In this document: positions 29,548-42,951 of the stretch, piece after piece
Layout: every line of letters begins with the position of its first letter
Numbering within the stretch: position 1 is the stretch's first letter
DNA from: Mesorhizobium opportunistum WSM2075
Lineage (GTDB): Bacteria; Pseudomonadota; Alphaproteobacteria; Rhizobiales; Rhizobiaceae
Assembly (NCBI RefSeq): GCF_000176035.2
Contig: NC_015675.1
Span: 2,794,001-2,858,000 of the forward strand
Direction: 5' to 3'
Length of the DNA: 64,000 bases
The notes under the pieces: generated by a model
What the model saw: the letters and a program-made list of their open reading frames with translations, nothing else
What the model was told of the DNA's origin: nothing
The model's database searches: none
Made by a program: the position numbers and the translations under genes

Positions 29548-30492
29548 CTATGGCAATGCGCTGATCCGCTCCAGCATGAGTTCGAAGAACGGCGCCGGAT
29601 CGATGCGTCGCAGAACGTTGCAATTCTTGGTGCGGCCGGTCACGTGCCACCAGTCGACCACCGTCATGCCGATCGTCTCCGGCGAGACGATGTCGACCGT
29701 CACCGCGCACTGCCGCTGCTCATAGATCTGTGGCGCCAGCAGGTAACCGGTGACGCAGGCATCGTGGATGGGGCGGGCCGGCGTTTCGAATTTGTGGGTG
29801 CCGTACTGGCGATAGAAGTCCGCCAGATTGGCGGCTTCGACCGCGGCACGGCTGCCGGTTGCGCGCAGGCGGTCGAGCCACTCGGGCGTCATCAGTGCGG
29901 TGTAGGTGCAGTCGATGCCGGCCATGGTCACCGGCACGCCGCTGTCGAACACCTTGTGGGCCGCATGCGGGTCGACGAAGATGTTGAATTCCGCCGCCGG
30001 CGTGGCGTTGCCGCCCTGGAAAAAGCCGCCGCCCATCAGCACGACTTCGCGCAGCCGGGGCACGATTCTCGGCTCCATGGTCATGGCCATGGCGAGGTTG
30101 GTCATCGGCCCGAGCGTGCAGACGGTCAGTTCGCCTTCCGGCGCCTCCATGATCGTGCGCACCAGGTAATTCACCGCGTGTTCGCTCTGCAGCGGCGTCA
30201 CGGGTTCGGGAAGATCGGCGCCGTCTAGCCCGGTTTCGCCATGGACATACTCGGCCGTGATCAGCTTGCGCACCATCGGCGCCGGGCATCCGGCATGGAC
30301 CGGCACGTCAGGCCGCCCGGCAAGCTCCACGACCTTTAATGCGTTCTTCGACGTCAGGGCGAGCGGCACGTTGCCGCCGACCGTGGTGATGCCGACCACG
30401 TCGAGTTCGGCCGGAGATCCCAGTGCGAAGAGGATGGCGAACGCGTCGTCCTGGCCCGGATCGGTGTCGATGATGATCTTGCGTGGTGCCAT
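29548..30492 (-). CDS. inosine/uridine-preferring nucleoside hydrolase
   Basis: This 314-residue protein has the family signature DTDPGQDDA near the N-terminus that binds the catalytic calcium, EYVHGETGLDG, a central NIFVDPHAAHKVF, and a later ARPIHDACVTGYLL that places the catalytic His. These enzymes split the N-glycosidic bond of ribonucleosides. It is divergent from the oxygenase gene at 30596 and so probably shares regulation with that operon. Confidence 0.92.
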   Translation of the reverse strand: MAPRKIIIDTDPGQDDAFAILFALGSPAELDVVGITTVGGNVPLALTSKNALKVVELAGRPDVPVHAGCPAPMVRKLITAEYVHGETGLDGADLPEPVTPLQSEHAVNYLVRTIMEAPEGELTVCTLGPMTNLAMAMTMEPRIVPRLREVVLMGGGFFQGGNATPAAEFNIFVDPHAAHKVFDSGVPVTMAGIDCTYTALMTPEWLDRLRATGSRAAVEAANLADFYRQYGTHKFETPARPIHDACVTGYLLAPQIYEQRQCAVTVDIVSPETIGMTVVDWWHVTGRTKNCNVLRRIDPAPFFELMLERISALP

Positions 30493-30554
30493 GTTTCAGC
30501 GCTCTTCCTTTTGCGGTCGAAAGCCTATTGATGAGGCCGTTCGGATGTGTAGAA

Positions 30555-30568
30555 ATACAGTACTGTAT
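30555..30568. promoter_or_regulatory. candidate operator in the divergent promoter
   Basis: ATACAGTACTGTAT is a perfect 14-bp palindrome between the nucleoside hydrolase (start 30492) and the oxygenase (start 30596). Its length and symmetry fit a TetR dimer, and a TetR gene lies just downstream of the hydrolase. Confidence 0.6.
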
Positions 30569-30595
30569 CTTATGTTCAAGACAGGGTGTTCGAAA

Positions 30596-31609
30596 ATGGA
30601 TGCACAAGCGCGCGGCGATTTTTCCGAAATCCCGATCCTCGACGTGTCGGCGCTCTACGGTGGCGACGAAGGCGCGATCCGCGAGACGGCGGCGACGCTG
30701 CGCCGCTATCTCGAGACGATCGGGTTCCTCTATGTCACCGGTCATCCCATTCCGCGCGCCGATGTCGAAGCCGTCCGCGAAGCCAGCAAGCGCTTCTTTG
30801 CCTTGCCGGAGGAGGAAAAGCTCAAGCTGAAGATCGACCGGAATTTCCGCGGCTATCTGCCCTTCGCCGGCTCGACCATCGTAACCTCCTCCGTGGCGAC
30901 GGTCAGCAAGCCGAACCAGAGCGAATCGATCTTCTTCATGCACGAGGTCGGCGCCGACGATCCCAGGGCTCTGGCCGAAAAGCCCTTGCAAGGCCCCAAC
31001 CAGTGGCCGGACGAGACAGCGCTGGCGGGCTTCCGGCAGACGATCGATCGCTATGTCGAGGAGATGGGTACGCTGGCGCGCAAGATGGTCCGCGCCATCG
31101 CGCTCTCGCTCGGGCTGCCCTCCGACAGCCTCGACCGCTATTTCGAGCAGCCGACGACCTTTCTGCGCCTCCTGCATTATCCGACGCAGCCCCAGGAAGA
31201 AGGCCTCTTCGGCTCGGCGCCGCACACCGACTACGGCTTCATCACCTTGCTGGCGCAGGACAATGTCGGCGGCCTGGAGGTCAAGAACAAGGCTGGCGAC
31301 TGGGTTCCGGCACCTCCGGTCCCGGACTCCTTCGTGATGAATGTCGGCGACATCCTGGCGCGCTGGTCGAACGACCAGTTCGTCTCGACGCCGCACCGTG
31401 TCATCAACCGGTCGGGACGCGAGCGCTATTCGCAGCCCTTCTTCTTCGATCCATCCATGGACGAGACGATCGAAGCGCTGCCGGTCTGCGTGCCGGCCGG
31501 CACGCACCCGAAATACGGGCCGGTGCTCTACGGCGACTATCTGATGGAGCGCATCGACAAGAACTATCACTATCGCAAGAAGAAGGCGGCGGAAGCGACC
31601 GGCGCCTGA
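30596..31609 (+). CDS. isopenicillin N synthase-like 2-oxoglutarate/Fe(II) oxygenase
   Basis: This encodes 337 residues from the ATG at 30596 (AGGG upstream). It shows the plant DIOXN-type N-terminal domain (IPILDVSALYGG, FLYVTGHPIP) and the core jelly-roll with the iron triad His-X-Asp in PHTDYGFITLLAQD and the distal His in STPHRVINRSG, plus the RYSQPFFFDP arginine region. It oxidises a small molecule with O2 and a 2-oxo acid. It is followed by an ABC uptake system, so the substrate is probably imported. Confidence 0.92.
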   Translation: MDAQARGDFSEIPILDVSALYGGDEGAIRETAATLRRYLETIGFLYVTGHPIPRADVEAVREASKRFFALPEEEKLKLKIDRNFRGYLPFAGSTIVTSSVATVSKPNQSESIFFMHEVGADDPRALAEKPLQGPNQWPDETALAGFRQTIDRYVEEMGTLARKMVRAIALSLGLPSDSLDRYFEQPTTFLRLLHYPTQPQEEGLFGSAPHTDYGFITLLAQDNVGGLEVKNKAGDWVPAPPVPDSFVMNVGDILARWSNDQFVSTPHRVINRSGRERYSQPFFFDPSMDETIEALPVCVPAGTHPKYGPVLYGDYLMERIDKNYHYRKKKAAEATGA

Positions 31610-31730
31610 GCAGATGCCAAGCCCGAGCCGGCCCCGAACAGCGGCCAGCTCGAGCCTTCCCTGACAAAGTCAGGCCTTGCCTGACAAAGACTGCCAACAC
31701 TGCCAACAAGGAAAAGAAAGGGGAACAGCA

Positions 31731-32588
31731 ATGAATGCATATCTGCGAATGGCCAGTCTCACGCTGGCGATCTCCACTATCGCCTGGGGTGGGGTCTCCC
31801 GGGCCGCCGAGGTCCCGAAATCCACCGACGTCAAGCAGAGTGGAACGCTCGCCGTCGCCAACACGCTGGACTACGCGCCGTTCGAATATCTCGATGCCGA
31901 TGGCAAGCAGACCGGCATCATCATCGAACTGGCCGGCGAGGTGGCCAAGCTCGTCGACGCCAAGCTCGACGTGCAGCGCACGCCATTTCCCTCGATGATA
32001 CCGGGTCTGGCGGCGGGCCGTTTCAAGATCGCCTGGGAGACGTTTTCGGCAACGCCCGAGCGGTTGAAGCAGGTCGATTTCGTCATGTTCCTGAAGGCCG
32101 GCCTCGCCGTCTCTACATCGCCGGACAAGAAGGCCAACTTCAGCGGCGACACGCCGCTCTGCGGCAAGCGTGTCGGCGTCTCGGCCGGCAGCGCCTCGGA
32201 TTTCCTGGTCGACAAGCTCGGCAAGGAGTGCATCGACAAGGGTCAGTCGGCCATCGAAAAATCGGTCTTCAACTCATCGACGGATATCGTCCAGGCCGTG
32301 CTGTCCGATCGTGTCGATGCCCGCATGGACGATGCGACCGCATCGAGCTATTTCGAGGTGACGAGCAAGGGTCAGCTGGTGGTCCTGCCGACGCTTTACG
32401 AGGTCGCGCCGCTCGGCATGGCGATCGCCAAGGACGACAAGGAAACCGCCGACATGATGGTGGGCGCGCTTTCCGAGCTGTTCAAGAACGGCACTTACAA
32501 GGCTATCCTGGAGAAGTACGGCATGGGCGTCTATGCCATCAAGGAACCCTACTTCGTCGGCACCATGGACGCGCTTCGCGCCGAATAG
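31731..32588 (+). CDS. ABC transporter substrate-binding protein, polar amino acid family
   Basis: This encodes 285 residues from the ATG at 31731 (GGGGA upstream), with a signal peptide (YLRMASLTLAISTIAWGG). The family 3 solute-binding fold is indicated by TLDYAPFEYLDADGKQTGI, GLAAGRFKIAWETFSATPER and LPTLYEVAPLGMAIAKDD. It binds its ligand in the periplasm and passes it to the permease and ATPase encoded immediately after it. Confidence 0.93.
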   Translation: MNAYLRMASLTLAISTIAWGGVSRAAEVPKSTDVKQSGTLAVANTLDYAPFEYLDADGKQTGIIIELAGEVAKLVDAKLDVQRTPFPSMIPGLAAGRFKIAWETFSATPERLKQVDFVMFLKAGLAVSTSPDKKANFSGDTPLCGKRVGVSAGSASDFLVDKLGKECIDKGQSAIEKSVFNSSTDIVQAVLSDRVDARMDDATASSYFEVTSKGQLVVLPTLYEVAPLGMAIAKDDKETADMMVGALSELFKNGTYKAILEKYGMGVYAIKEPYFVGTMDALRAE

Positions 32589-32644
32589 AAATTACCGGCG
32601 CCTGATGGTCCGTCAGGCGCCGGCCAGCGATCAGGAGACCAGCG

Positions 32645-33589
32645 ATGGGCGTGGCCCACCCGACCGAGATCGGCGTCGAGCCAGCAGGTGTCGCCGCCGC
32701 CGTGTCGCGATTGACCGTCGTGCCGCAGCGCCGCTACGGCATCTGGGTCGGCACGGCGCTTGCGCTGCTGCTGGCGTTTGTGATCATTCGCGCCTTCGCC
32801 AGCAATCCGGCCTTCGCCTGGGGCACGGCCGCCGGCTACCTGTTCCATCCCTCGATCATGCGCGGCCTGGGCAACACGCTGATGCTCACCGTCATCATCA
32901 TGGTGCTGGCGATCGTGGTCGGCACCGTCATTGCCATCATGCGGGTGTCGCCAAGCCCGGTGCTGCGCGCCTTCGCGGGTGTCTATGTCTGGTTCTTCCG
33001 CGGTGTCCCGGCCCTGATCCAGCTGATTTTCTGGTTCAACCTGTCGCTGCTGGTGCGCGAAATCTCGCTCACTTTGCCCTTCCTGGGCACGCTGTTTGCC
33101 GTGCGCACCAATGATTTCATGACGCCGTTCTTCTCGGCTGTCGTTGCGCTTTCGCTGTGCGAGGCCGGCTACATGGCCGAAATCGTCCGCGCCGGCATCA
33201 AGTCGGTGCCATCTGGCCAGTCGGAAGCGGCGAGCGCGCTCGGCATGCCCTACCGCATGATCCTGAAGCGCATCACCCTGCCGCAGGCCATGCGCTTCGT
33301 ACTGCCGCCGACCGGCAATGAGGCGATCAACCTCCTGAAGATGACGTCGCTGGTGACGTTCATTGCCGTCGATGACCTGTTCTATACGGCGCAAAGCATC
33401 TATGCGCGCACCTTCGAGACGATCCCGCTCTTGATCGTGGTCGCCTTCTGGTACCTTGCGGTGGTCAGCATCATGTCTGTGGGACAGCATTTCCTGGAGC
33501 GCCATTTCGGCCGCAGCGACACGCGCCGCGAGCCCCTGACGATGCGCGCCCTGCGCAACGCCATCAGCCTGCGCGGCGTCGCCCGATGA
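32645..33589 (+). CDS. ABC transporter permease, polar amino acid family
   Basis: This encodes 314 residues with five or six membrane helices. The permease loop signature is visible in [35 protein letters not shown] sequence ([23 protein letters not shown]). AGGAG precedes the ATG. Its stop overlaps the start of the ATPase by 4 bp (ATGA), so the two are coupled. Confidence 0.93.
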   Translation: MGVAHPTEIGVEPAGVAAAVSRLTVVPQRRYGIWVGTALALLLAFVIIRAFASNPAFAWGTAAGYLFHPSIMRGLGNTLMLTVIIMVLAIVVGTVIAIMRVSPSPVLRAFAGVYVWFFRGVPALIQLIFWFNLSLLVREISLTLPFLGTLFAVRTNDFMTPFFSAVVALSLCEAGYMAEIVRAGIKSVPSGQSEAASALGMPYRMILKRITLPQAMRFVLPPTGNEAINLLKMTSLVTFIAVDDLFYTAQSIYARTFETIPLLIVVAFWYLAVVSIMSVGQHFLERHFGRSDTRREPLTMRALRNAISLRGVAR

Positions 33590-34392
33590 GCGATGTGAAG
33601 TCAGAAAATCGCGCCCGCTTCGGCGTGCCGGCCAACTCCATGGTGTTCGCGCGCGGCGTACGCAAATCCTATGGCCCGCTCGAAGTCCTCAAGGGGGTCG
33701 ACTTCGACGTGCCCGAGGGATCGGTGGCTTGCATCATCGGCCCGTCGGGATCCGGCAAGAGCACGTTCCTGCGCTGCATCAACCATCTGGAGAAACTCAG
33801 CGCCGGCATCCTGCTGGTGGACAGCCAGTTCGTCGGCTACGACCTCCAGGGCGACAAGCTTTACGAGGTCAAGGACGATCTCCTGTGCCGGCGCCGGGCA
33901 GAAATCGGCATGCTGTTCCAGTCGTTCAACCTGTTCTCGCATATGACGGTGATGGAAAACCTGATCGAAGCGCCGACGCAGGTGCGGCGCATTCCCGCCG
34001 ATCAGGCCAAGGCCGAGGCTGAGGTGCTACTGCGGCGTGTCGGCCTCGCCGACAAGATCGACCGCTATCCGCGCGAACTGTCCGGCGGCCAGCAGCAGCG
34101 CGTTGCGATTGCGCGCGCCATGGCAATGAAGCCGAAGGTTCTGCTGTTCGACGAGCCGACATCGGCGCTCGATCCGGAACTGGTCGGCGAGGTGCTGCAG
34201 GTGATGCGCGACCTGGCCGAGAGCGGCATGACGATGGTCGTCGTCACCCACGAGATCGGCTTTGCTCGCGAGATCGGCGATCAGCTCGTCTTCATGGATG
34301 GCGGCGTGATCGTCGAACGTGGCGCGCCGCGCGAGATGATCGCCAACCCGAAATCGCCGCGAACCCGCGAGTTCCTGTCCCGGGTTCTGTGA
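33586..34392 (+). CDS. ABC transporter ATP-binding protein, polar amino acid family
   Basis: This 268-residue ATPase has Walker [10 protein letters not shown], the Q-loop in [12 protein letters not shown], signature [15 protein letters not shown], Walker [20 protein letters not shown] and the H-loop [10 protein letters not shown]. It powers the permease. With the oxygenase and binding protein it forms one operon of four genes from 30596. Confidence 0.95.
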   Translation: MSDVKSENRARFGVPANSMVFARGVRKSYGPLEVLKGVDFDVPEGSVACIIGPSGSGKSTFLRCINHLEKLSAGILLVDSQFVGYDLQGDKLYEVKDDLLCRRRAEIGMLFQSFNLFSHMTVMENLIEAPTQVRRIPADQAKAEAEVLLRRVGLADKIDRYPRELSGGQQQRVAIARAMAMKPKVLLFDEPTSALDPELVGEVLQVMRDLAESGMTMVVVTHEIGFAREIGDQLVFMDGGVIVERGAPREMIANPKSPRTREFLSRVL

Positions 34393-34429
34393 GGTCTCCT
34401 TGTCGGGGCGCGGTTGCCACTTCTCGGAA

Positions 34430-35338
34430 TCACGCCGCCAACGCCGCTGGACCCAGGCTGCGGATGATCTTGGCGAGTTCGACGCATTCGCCGTGGCGGG
34501 TATTGTTGCGCCGCCAGGCAAGGCAAATCATGCGTTGCGGCATCGGCTCCTGGAACGGCACGATCTTCAGGTCCGGGATGGTGCCCGCTGGCCCGGCCGC
34601 CATTTCGGGGACGAGCGTGACGCCGAGCCCATGCGCCACCATCTGCAAGAGCGTGGTCAGGCTGGTGGCGCCGTAGCTTGCCATCGCCACCGGGCGCACA
34701 TTGCCGCAGACGGCCAGCGCCTGTTCGCGCAGGCAATGACCTTCCTCCAGCAGCATCAGCCTCTCCAGTGCCGGGCTCTCGGGCGGAACCGGCGGCGAGG
34801 CGAAGGCGGGATCGCCTGATGGCACGGCGAGGAAGAACCTGTCGGGAAACAATGCCTCGGTGGTCAGGCCGGGATGATCGAGCGGAAGCGCGGCAATGAA
34901 GGCGTCGAGCTTCCGCGATGCGGTGTCCTCGACCAGGGACGTGGTGACGGCCTCGCGCAGTTCGAGCAGCAAGGCCGGAAAGTGCTTTTTCAGCTCGGGC
35001 AGGGCGCGCGGCAAGAGATAGGGCGCGACGGTCGGGATGATGCCAAGGCGGAAGCGTCCCTCCATGGCCATGCGGCCGCGCCGGGCCGTCGTTTCGACGT
35101 CGCGTATGTCGGCCAGGATACGTTCGATGCGCGGCAAAAGCGCTGCCGCTTCGTCGGTCATCCGGACCGACTTGCCGCCACGTTCGAACAGCCGGCAATT
35201 CAGGCGCTGCTCCATCTCCGCGATCTGCGCGGACAGGGCCGGCTGGCTGACACCGGCAAGTTTCGCGGCACGCCCGAAATGCAGCGTCTGGGCCAGCACT
35301 TCGAAATAATGCATCTGGCGAACCGTCAATCCGATCAT
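34430..35338 (-). CDS. oxyR: hydrogen peroxide-sensing regulator OxyR
   Basis: This encodes 302 residues from the ATG at 35338; the longer frame runs across the katG promoter. It is a LysR protein (helix-turn-helix about 5-60) with a peroxidatic cysteine pair in GHCLREQALAVCG (C202 and C211), the hallmark of OxyR. It is divergent from katG, the standard arrangement in rhizobia, and on peroxide oxidation activates it. Confidence 0.94.
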   Translation of the reverse strand: MIGLTVRQMHYFEVLAQTLHFGRAAKLAGVSQPALSAQIAEMEQRLNCRLFERGGKSVRMTDEAAALLPRIERILADIRDVETTARRGRMAMEGRFRLGIIPTVAPYLLPRALPELKKHFPALLLELREAVTTSLVEDTASRKLDAFIAALPLDHPGLTTEALFPDRFFLAVPSGDPAFASPPVPPESPALERLMLLEEGHCLREQALAVCGNVRPVAMASYGATSLTTLLQMVAHGLGVTLVPEMAAGPAGTIPDLKIVPFQEPMPQRMICLAWRRNNTRHGECVELAKIIRSLGPAALAA

Positions 35339-35347
35339 GCGGGCAAT

Positions 35348-37712
<2,365 letters not shown>

Positions 37713-37734
37713 TCCCGGCGTAAGGACCCGACAA

Positions 37735-37764
37735 AAAAGGCGCGGGCCACGGCCCGCGCCTTTT
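37735..37764. terminator. bidirectional terminator between katG and aqpZ
   Basis: A long GC stem (AAAAGGCGCGGGCC / GGCCCGCGCCTTTT) with A-runs on one side and T-runs on the other lies 22 bp after katG and 18 bp after aqpZ, serving both convergent genes. Confidence 0.85.
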
Positions 37765-37782
37765 GTATTTCAGCTTTCGAGG

Positions 37783-38460
37783 TCAATCCTTCTCGAAGAC
37801 ACGCGCCTTGGCGACGACGCCGGCGATGGCGCCGCCGATCAGCGGCGCGACGATGAACAGCCAGAGTTGGCTGAGTGCCGCACCGCCCGTGAACAGCGCC
37901 GGACCGATCGAGCGGGCCGGATTGACCGAGGTGCCGGTGACCGGGATCATGGCGAAGTGAATGCCTGCGAGCGTCAGGCCGATGACCAGGCCTGCAAACG
38001 CCGTCGAGTGCTTTTCAGCGGTAACGCCGAGGATCACGGTGACGAAGGTAAAGGTGCCGATCAGTTCCCACAGGAACGCCGAGCTCATGCCCCATTTCGT
38101 CTCGTCCCAACCATTGGCGCCAAAGCCGCCGGTGTGGCCGCCGGTCTGGCCGGAAACGATGATCCACAGCGCCAGCGAAGCCAGGATGGCCCCAATGATC
38201 TGCGCGATCCAGTAGGGGATGACATCCTTGGCTGGCAGCCGTCCGGCAAGGAAGACACCGAGTGTCACCGCCGGATTGAGATGTGCGCCCGAAATGGGAC
38301 CGATCGCATAGGCCGCGGCGATGAGGCCGATGCCGAATGCCAGACCGATGCCTTCCTGGCCGAGCGGCAGCGCGCCGCCGAAGCCGCCCGTCACCACCGA
38401 CGCCGTGCCGATGAACACCAACAGAAATGTGCCTAGAACTTCCGCCAGATAAGTCTTCAT
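37783..38460 (-). CDS. aqpZ: aquaporin Z
   Basis: This 225-residue protein has six membrane helices and the two NPA boxes: SGAHLNPAVTLGVFLAGR and SVNPARSIGPALFTGG. It is the normal length for AqpZ and forms a water channel in the inner membrane. The start has AGGAG upstream. It is convergent with katG. Confidence 0.95.
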   Translation of the reverse strand: MKTYLAEVLGTFLLVFIGTASVVTGGFGGALPLGQEGIGLAFGIGLIAAAYAIGPISGAHLNPAVTLGVFLAGRLPAKDVIPYWIAQIIGAILASLALWIIVSGQTGGHTGGFGANGWDETKWGMSSAFLWELIGTFTFVTVILGVTAEKHSTAFAGLVIGLTLAGIHFAMIPVTGTSVNPARSIGPALFTGGAALSQLWLFIVAPLIGGAIAGVVAKARVFEKD

Positions 38461-38779
38461 TGCCCTCTCCTCGTGACGATCCGCCGGTCAACGTTTTCTG
38501 CGCCGCGAATCATGGCGGCAAGAGTATTCTCAACCGAAAAACTTGGAAAGCAGAGCTGTTGCGCCACGCGCCGTGCTTGAACTTGCCAGATATGAACATT
38601 AGAGACCTTTCATCTATTGATCGATCTGCTGTTGGCTGCCAGGGAGAGTTATTGGTTGGCCAATTTCGCTGGCAACAGTCGGGATGACTCCACGCCGCCA
38701 GGCGGAGCGGGGTTCAATCCGGACGTGAAAGGTTCTAAGAGCAGGCCGAGATGCTGTGCTCGATTTGATGGAATGACGA
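38461..38779. other. intergenic region between aqpZ and the rRNA methyltransferase
   Basis: Here are 319 bp without a credible gene. It holds the divergent promoters of aqpZ and of the gene at 38780, and a loose inverted pair (GTTGGCTGCCAG at about 38630 and CTGGCAAC at about 38671). Nothing else is recognised. Confidence 0.5.
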
Positions 38780-40069
38780 ATGCGACTGGGCGGAAGGCTG
38801 GCTGCGGCTATCGAAGTGCTGGAAGACATTGGCCGGCGTCACCGGCCGGTGGCCGATGCGCTGAAGGATTGGGGCCTCTCGCACCGTTTCGCCGGCGGCG
38901 GCGATCGCGCGGCGATCGGCAACATCGTCTATGACGCGCTGCGCCACAAGCGCTCGGCCGGCTGGCTGCTCGGCGAGGATACGCCGCGCGCCATCGGCTT
39001 CGGGGCGTTGCTACTCGAATGGGGCCAGACGGCGCAGTCGCTCAACGGTGCGCTCGACGGTGACAAGTTCGCGCCGCCGCTGCTCGGCGCCACCGAGCTC
39101 CAGGCAATCGCCGAACGTCGGCTTGCCCACGCGCCGTCCGCGGTGCGGGCCGACATACCCGATTGGTGCGAACCGCTTTTCGAACGTGCCTTTGGAGCGA
39201 GCTGGGTCGAGGAGGGCGCCGCGCTGGCGACACGTCCTCCGCTCGACATCAGGGTCAACACTCTGCAGGCCGATCGCAACAAGGTGCTGGCGGAACTGGC
39301 CGATACCGGCGCCAAGCCTGCCCGCATTGCGCCAAACGGCATCCGCATTGCGCCCATCGATGGCGACGGCAGGCATCCGAACGTGCAGGCCGAGCCGGCC
39401 TTCCAGAAAGGCTGGTTCGAGGTCCAGGACGAGGGCTCGCAAATCGCGGCCACGCTGGCCGGTGCCGGGGCCAGCATGCAGGTGCTCGACTTCTGCGCCG
39501 GCGCCGGCGGCAAGACGCTGGCGCTGTCGGCTCAGATGGGCAATACGGGCCAGATCTTTGCCCATGATGCCGAAAAGGCGCGGCTGGCGCCGATCTTCGA
39601 CCGCATCCGCCGGTCGGAAAACCGCAATGTGCAGGTGGTCACCAAGCCGGCCGAGCTTGCGCCGCTCTCGGGTCATATGGACGTCGTGCTGGTCGACGCA
39701 CCGTGCACCGGCAGCGGCACCTGGCGCCGCCGTCCCGACGCCAAATGGCGCCTGACGCAAAGACAGCTCGATGCCCGCAAGGGCGAGCAGTCGGCGATCC
39801 TCGATGCCGCCAGCATCTATGTCAAACCCGGCGGCCTGCTGGTCTACATCACCTGCTCGGTATTCCCTGAGGAAAATGGCGAACAGGTCGCCGCGTTTCG
39901 CGGGCGCAACAGCGGCTTCGTCCCGGTCGATCACCGCGCGCTGTGGGACAGCCATTTCCCGGGGCACGAGGCGGCCGCGCGGATCGGCGCCGGTGGCGAT
40001 ATTTCGCTGTCGCCCGCGCTGAGCGGCACCGATGGTTTTTATGTCTGTGCCATGCGCAGGCCCGGCTGA
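38780..40069 (+). CDS. RsmB/NOP-family RNA cytosine methyltransferase
   Basis: This 429-residue protein has an N-terminal NusB-like helical part (about 1-130) and a C-terminal SAM-dependent domain: LDFCAGAGGKTLALSAQMG, VDAPCTGSGTWRRRP (the PCxG catalytic motif) and YITCSVFPEENGEQ (second catalytic Cys). It methylates cytosine C5 in rRNA, probably 16S. It stands in single-gene context before a thioesterase. Confidence 0.92.
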   Translation: MRLGGRLAAAIEVLEDIGRRHRPVADALKDWGLSHRFAGGGDRAAIGNIVYDALRHKRSAGWLLGEDTPRAIGFGALLLEWGQTAQSLNGALDGDKFAPPLLGATELQAIAERRLAHAPSAVRADIPDWCEPLFERAFGASWVEEGAALATRPPLDIRVNTLQADRNKVLAELADTGAKPARIAPNGIRIAPIDGDGRHPNVQAEPAFQKGWFEVQDEGSQIAATLAGAGASMQVLDFCAGAGGKTLALSAQMGNTGQIFAHDAEKARLAPIFDRIRRSENRNVQVVTKPAELAPLSGHMDVVLVDAPCTGSGTWRRRPDAKWRLTQRQLDARKGEQSAILDAASIYVKPGGLLVYITCSVFPEENGEQVAAFRGRNSGFVPVDHRALWDSHFPGHEAAARIGAGGDISLSPALSGTDGFYVCAMRRPG

Positions 40070-40209
40070 ACCGTATCGGATGGCGCCGATGCGTGCCGGG
40101 TTCGTTTCGCTGTCGCAGGTCAAGCCGATTGCTGCACTGCAGCAAAAGCGTTTGCCTGCCGCCTGTGCCTCTGCAATAAGCTTTTCCGGCAAAAGTGAAG
40201 GCAATGGCG

Positions 40210-40668
40210 ATGGCGGCAAAGATCGTACCGGCTCCAGACTATGAGGATCGCGTCAGGGCGTCCTTTGCGCGCCAGCAGGCGATGGCGACGATCGGCGCCG
40301 AACTGACGCTGGTGACACCGGGGATCATCGAGATCGAGATGCCCTATTCGGCTGCATTGACCCAGCAGCATGGCTTTCTGCACGCCGGCGTCATTTCGAC
40401 CGCGCTGGACTCGGCCTGTGGTTATGCCGCCTTCTCGCTGATGCCGGAGAATTCCGGCGTGCTGACCATCGAGTTCAAGGTCAACCTGCTGGCGCCGGGT
40501 CGGGGCGAACGGTTCCTGTTCCGCGGTTCGGTGACCAAACCCGGCCGCACCATCATCGTCGCCGATGGCCAGGCCTATGCCTTCGCCGTCGACGGCGAGG
40601 CCAAGCTGATCGCCACCATGACCGGGACCATGATGACGGTGGTCGGCCGTGACGGGATTGCAGGCTGA
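40210..40668 (+). CDS. PaaI-type hotdog thioesterase
   Basis: This encodes 152 residues from the ATG at 40210, which has GAAGG at the best spacing; ATG at 40204 and GTG at 40195 are in-frame alternatives. The hotdog fold is indicated by QQHGFLHAGVISTALDSACGYAAFSL with the active-site His/Gly and Asp, and EFKVNLLAPGRGERF after it. It hydrolyses an acyl-CoA. Its stop shares a base with the start of the next gene, so the two are coupled. Confidence 0.88.
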   Translation: MAAKIVPAPDYEDRVRASFARQQAMATIGAELTLVTPGIIEIEMPYSAALTQQHGFLHAGVISTALDSACGYAAFSLMPENSGVLTIEFKVNLLAPGRGERFLFRGSVTKPGRTIIVADGQAYAFAVDGEAKLIATMTGTMMTVVGRDGIAG

Positions 40669-41333
40669 TGGGCAATGTTGCGCGAATTGGCGGCAAGGAC
40701 GTCCTGTTCGTCATGGCGGTGCAAGCCGAATACGGTCCGCATCTGCAAAAACTGTTCACGCCGCTGATGACCGGTGTCGGCCCGGTCGAGGCAGGTGTGC
40801 GCCTCGGCGCCGAACTCTCCTGGCTGAAATCCGAGAAGACCTTGCCGGATCTCGTCGTATCGCTCGGCTCAGCGGGCAGCCGGACCTTGGAACAGGCCGA
40901 AATCTACCAGGCCGTCTCCGTCGGCTATCGCGACATCGATGCCTCGCCGCTCGGCTTCGAGAAAGGCGCGACGCCGTTCCTCGACCTGCCGGTGACCGTG
41001 CCGCTGCCGTTCAGGATTCCGCAGATCAAGGAAGCCACGCTATCGACCGGCGGCGCGATCATCACCGGCGCGGCCTACGACACGATCATGGCTGACATGG
41101 TCGACATGGAGACCTTCGCTTGCCTGCGCGCCTGCCAGCTGTTCGATATTCCGCTGATCGGCCTGCGCGGTATTTCAGATGGAGCAGCCGATCTCAGGCA
41201 CGTCGGGGACTGGACAGAATATCTGCACATCATCGACGAAAAGCTGGCGGACGCCGTCATTCGCCTCGAACAGGCGATCGGCTCTGGCTTGCTTCGCGTC
41301 CAGCCGACCCCTGAAGACCCGAGGCCAGTCTGA
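40668..41333 (+). CDS. mtnN: 5'-methylthioadenosine/S-adenosylhomocysteine nucleosidase
   Basis: This 221-residue protein has the nucleosidase blocks MAVQAEYGPHL and TGVGPVEAG at the N-terminus, SLGSAGS, DMETFA binding ribose and GLRGISDGAAD with the catalytic Asp. It cleaves methylthioadenosine and S-adenosylhomocysteine. Its ATG overlaps the stop of the thioesterase. Methylthioadenosine is also the by-product of acyl-homoserine lactone synthesis (luxI at 52815), but no physical link is implied. Confidence 0.88.
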   Translation: MGNVARIGGKDVLFVMAVQAEYGPHLQKLFTPLMTGVGPVEAGVRLGAELSWLKSEKTLPDLVVSLGSAGSRTLEQAEIYQAVSVGYRDIDASPLGFEKGATPFLDLPVTVPLPFRIPQIKEATLSTGGAIITGAAYDTIMADMVDMETFACLRACQLFDIPLIGLRGISDGAADLRHVGDWTEYLHIIDEKLADAVIRLEQAIGSGLLRVQPTPEDPRPV

Positions 41334-41388
41334 AAGTCAGGCACCGCAACCCATTGCGCCGACTCGTTTCTTTCTCTAAACGCTCGCC

Positions 41389-42951
<1,563 letters not shown>

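Noticed and set aside
40668..41333. Functional pairing of the nucleosidase with luxI
   Set aside because: The nucleosidase is a core gene 12 kb away, on the other side of the integrase; recycling methylthioadenosine is a general role.
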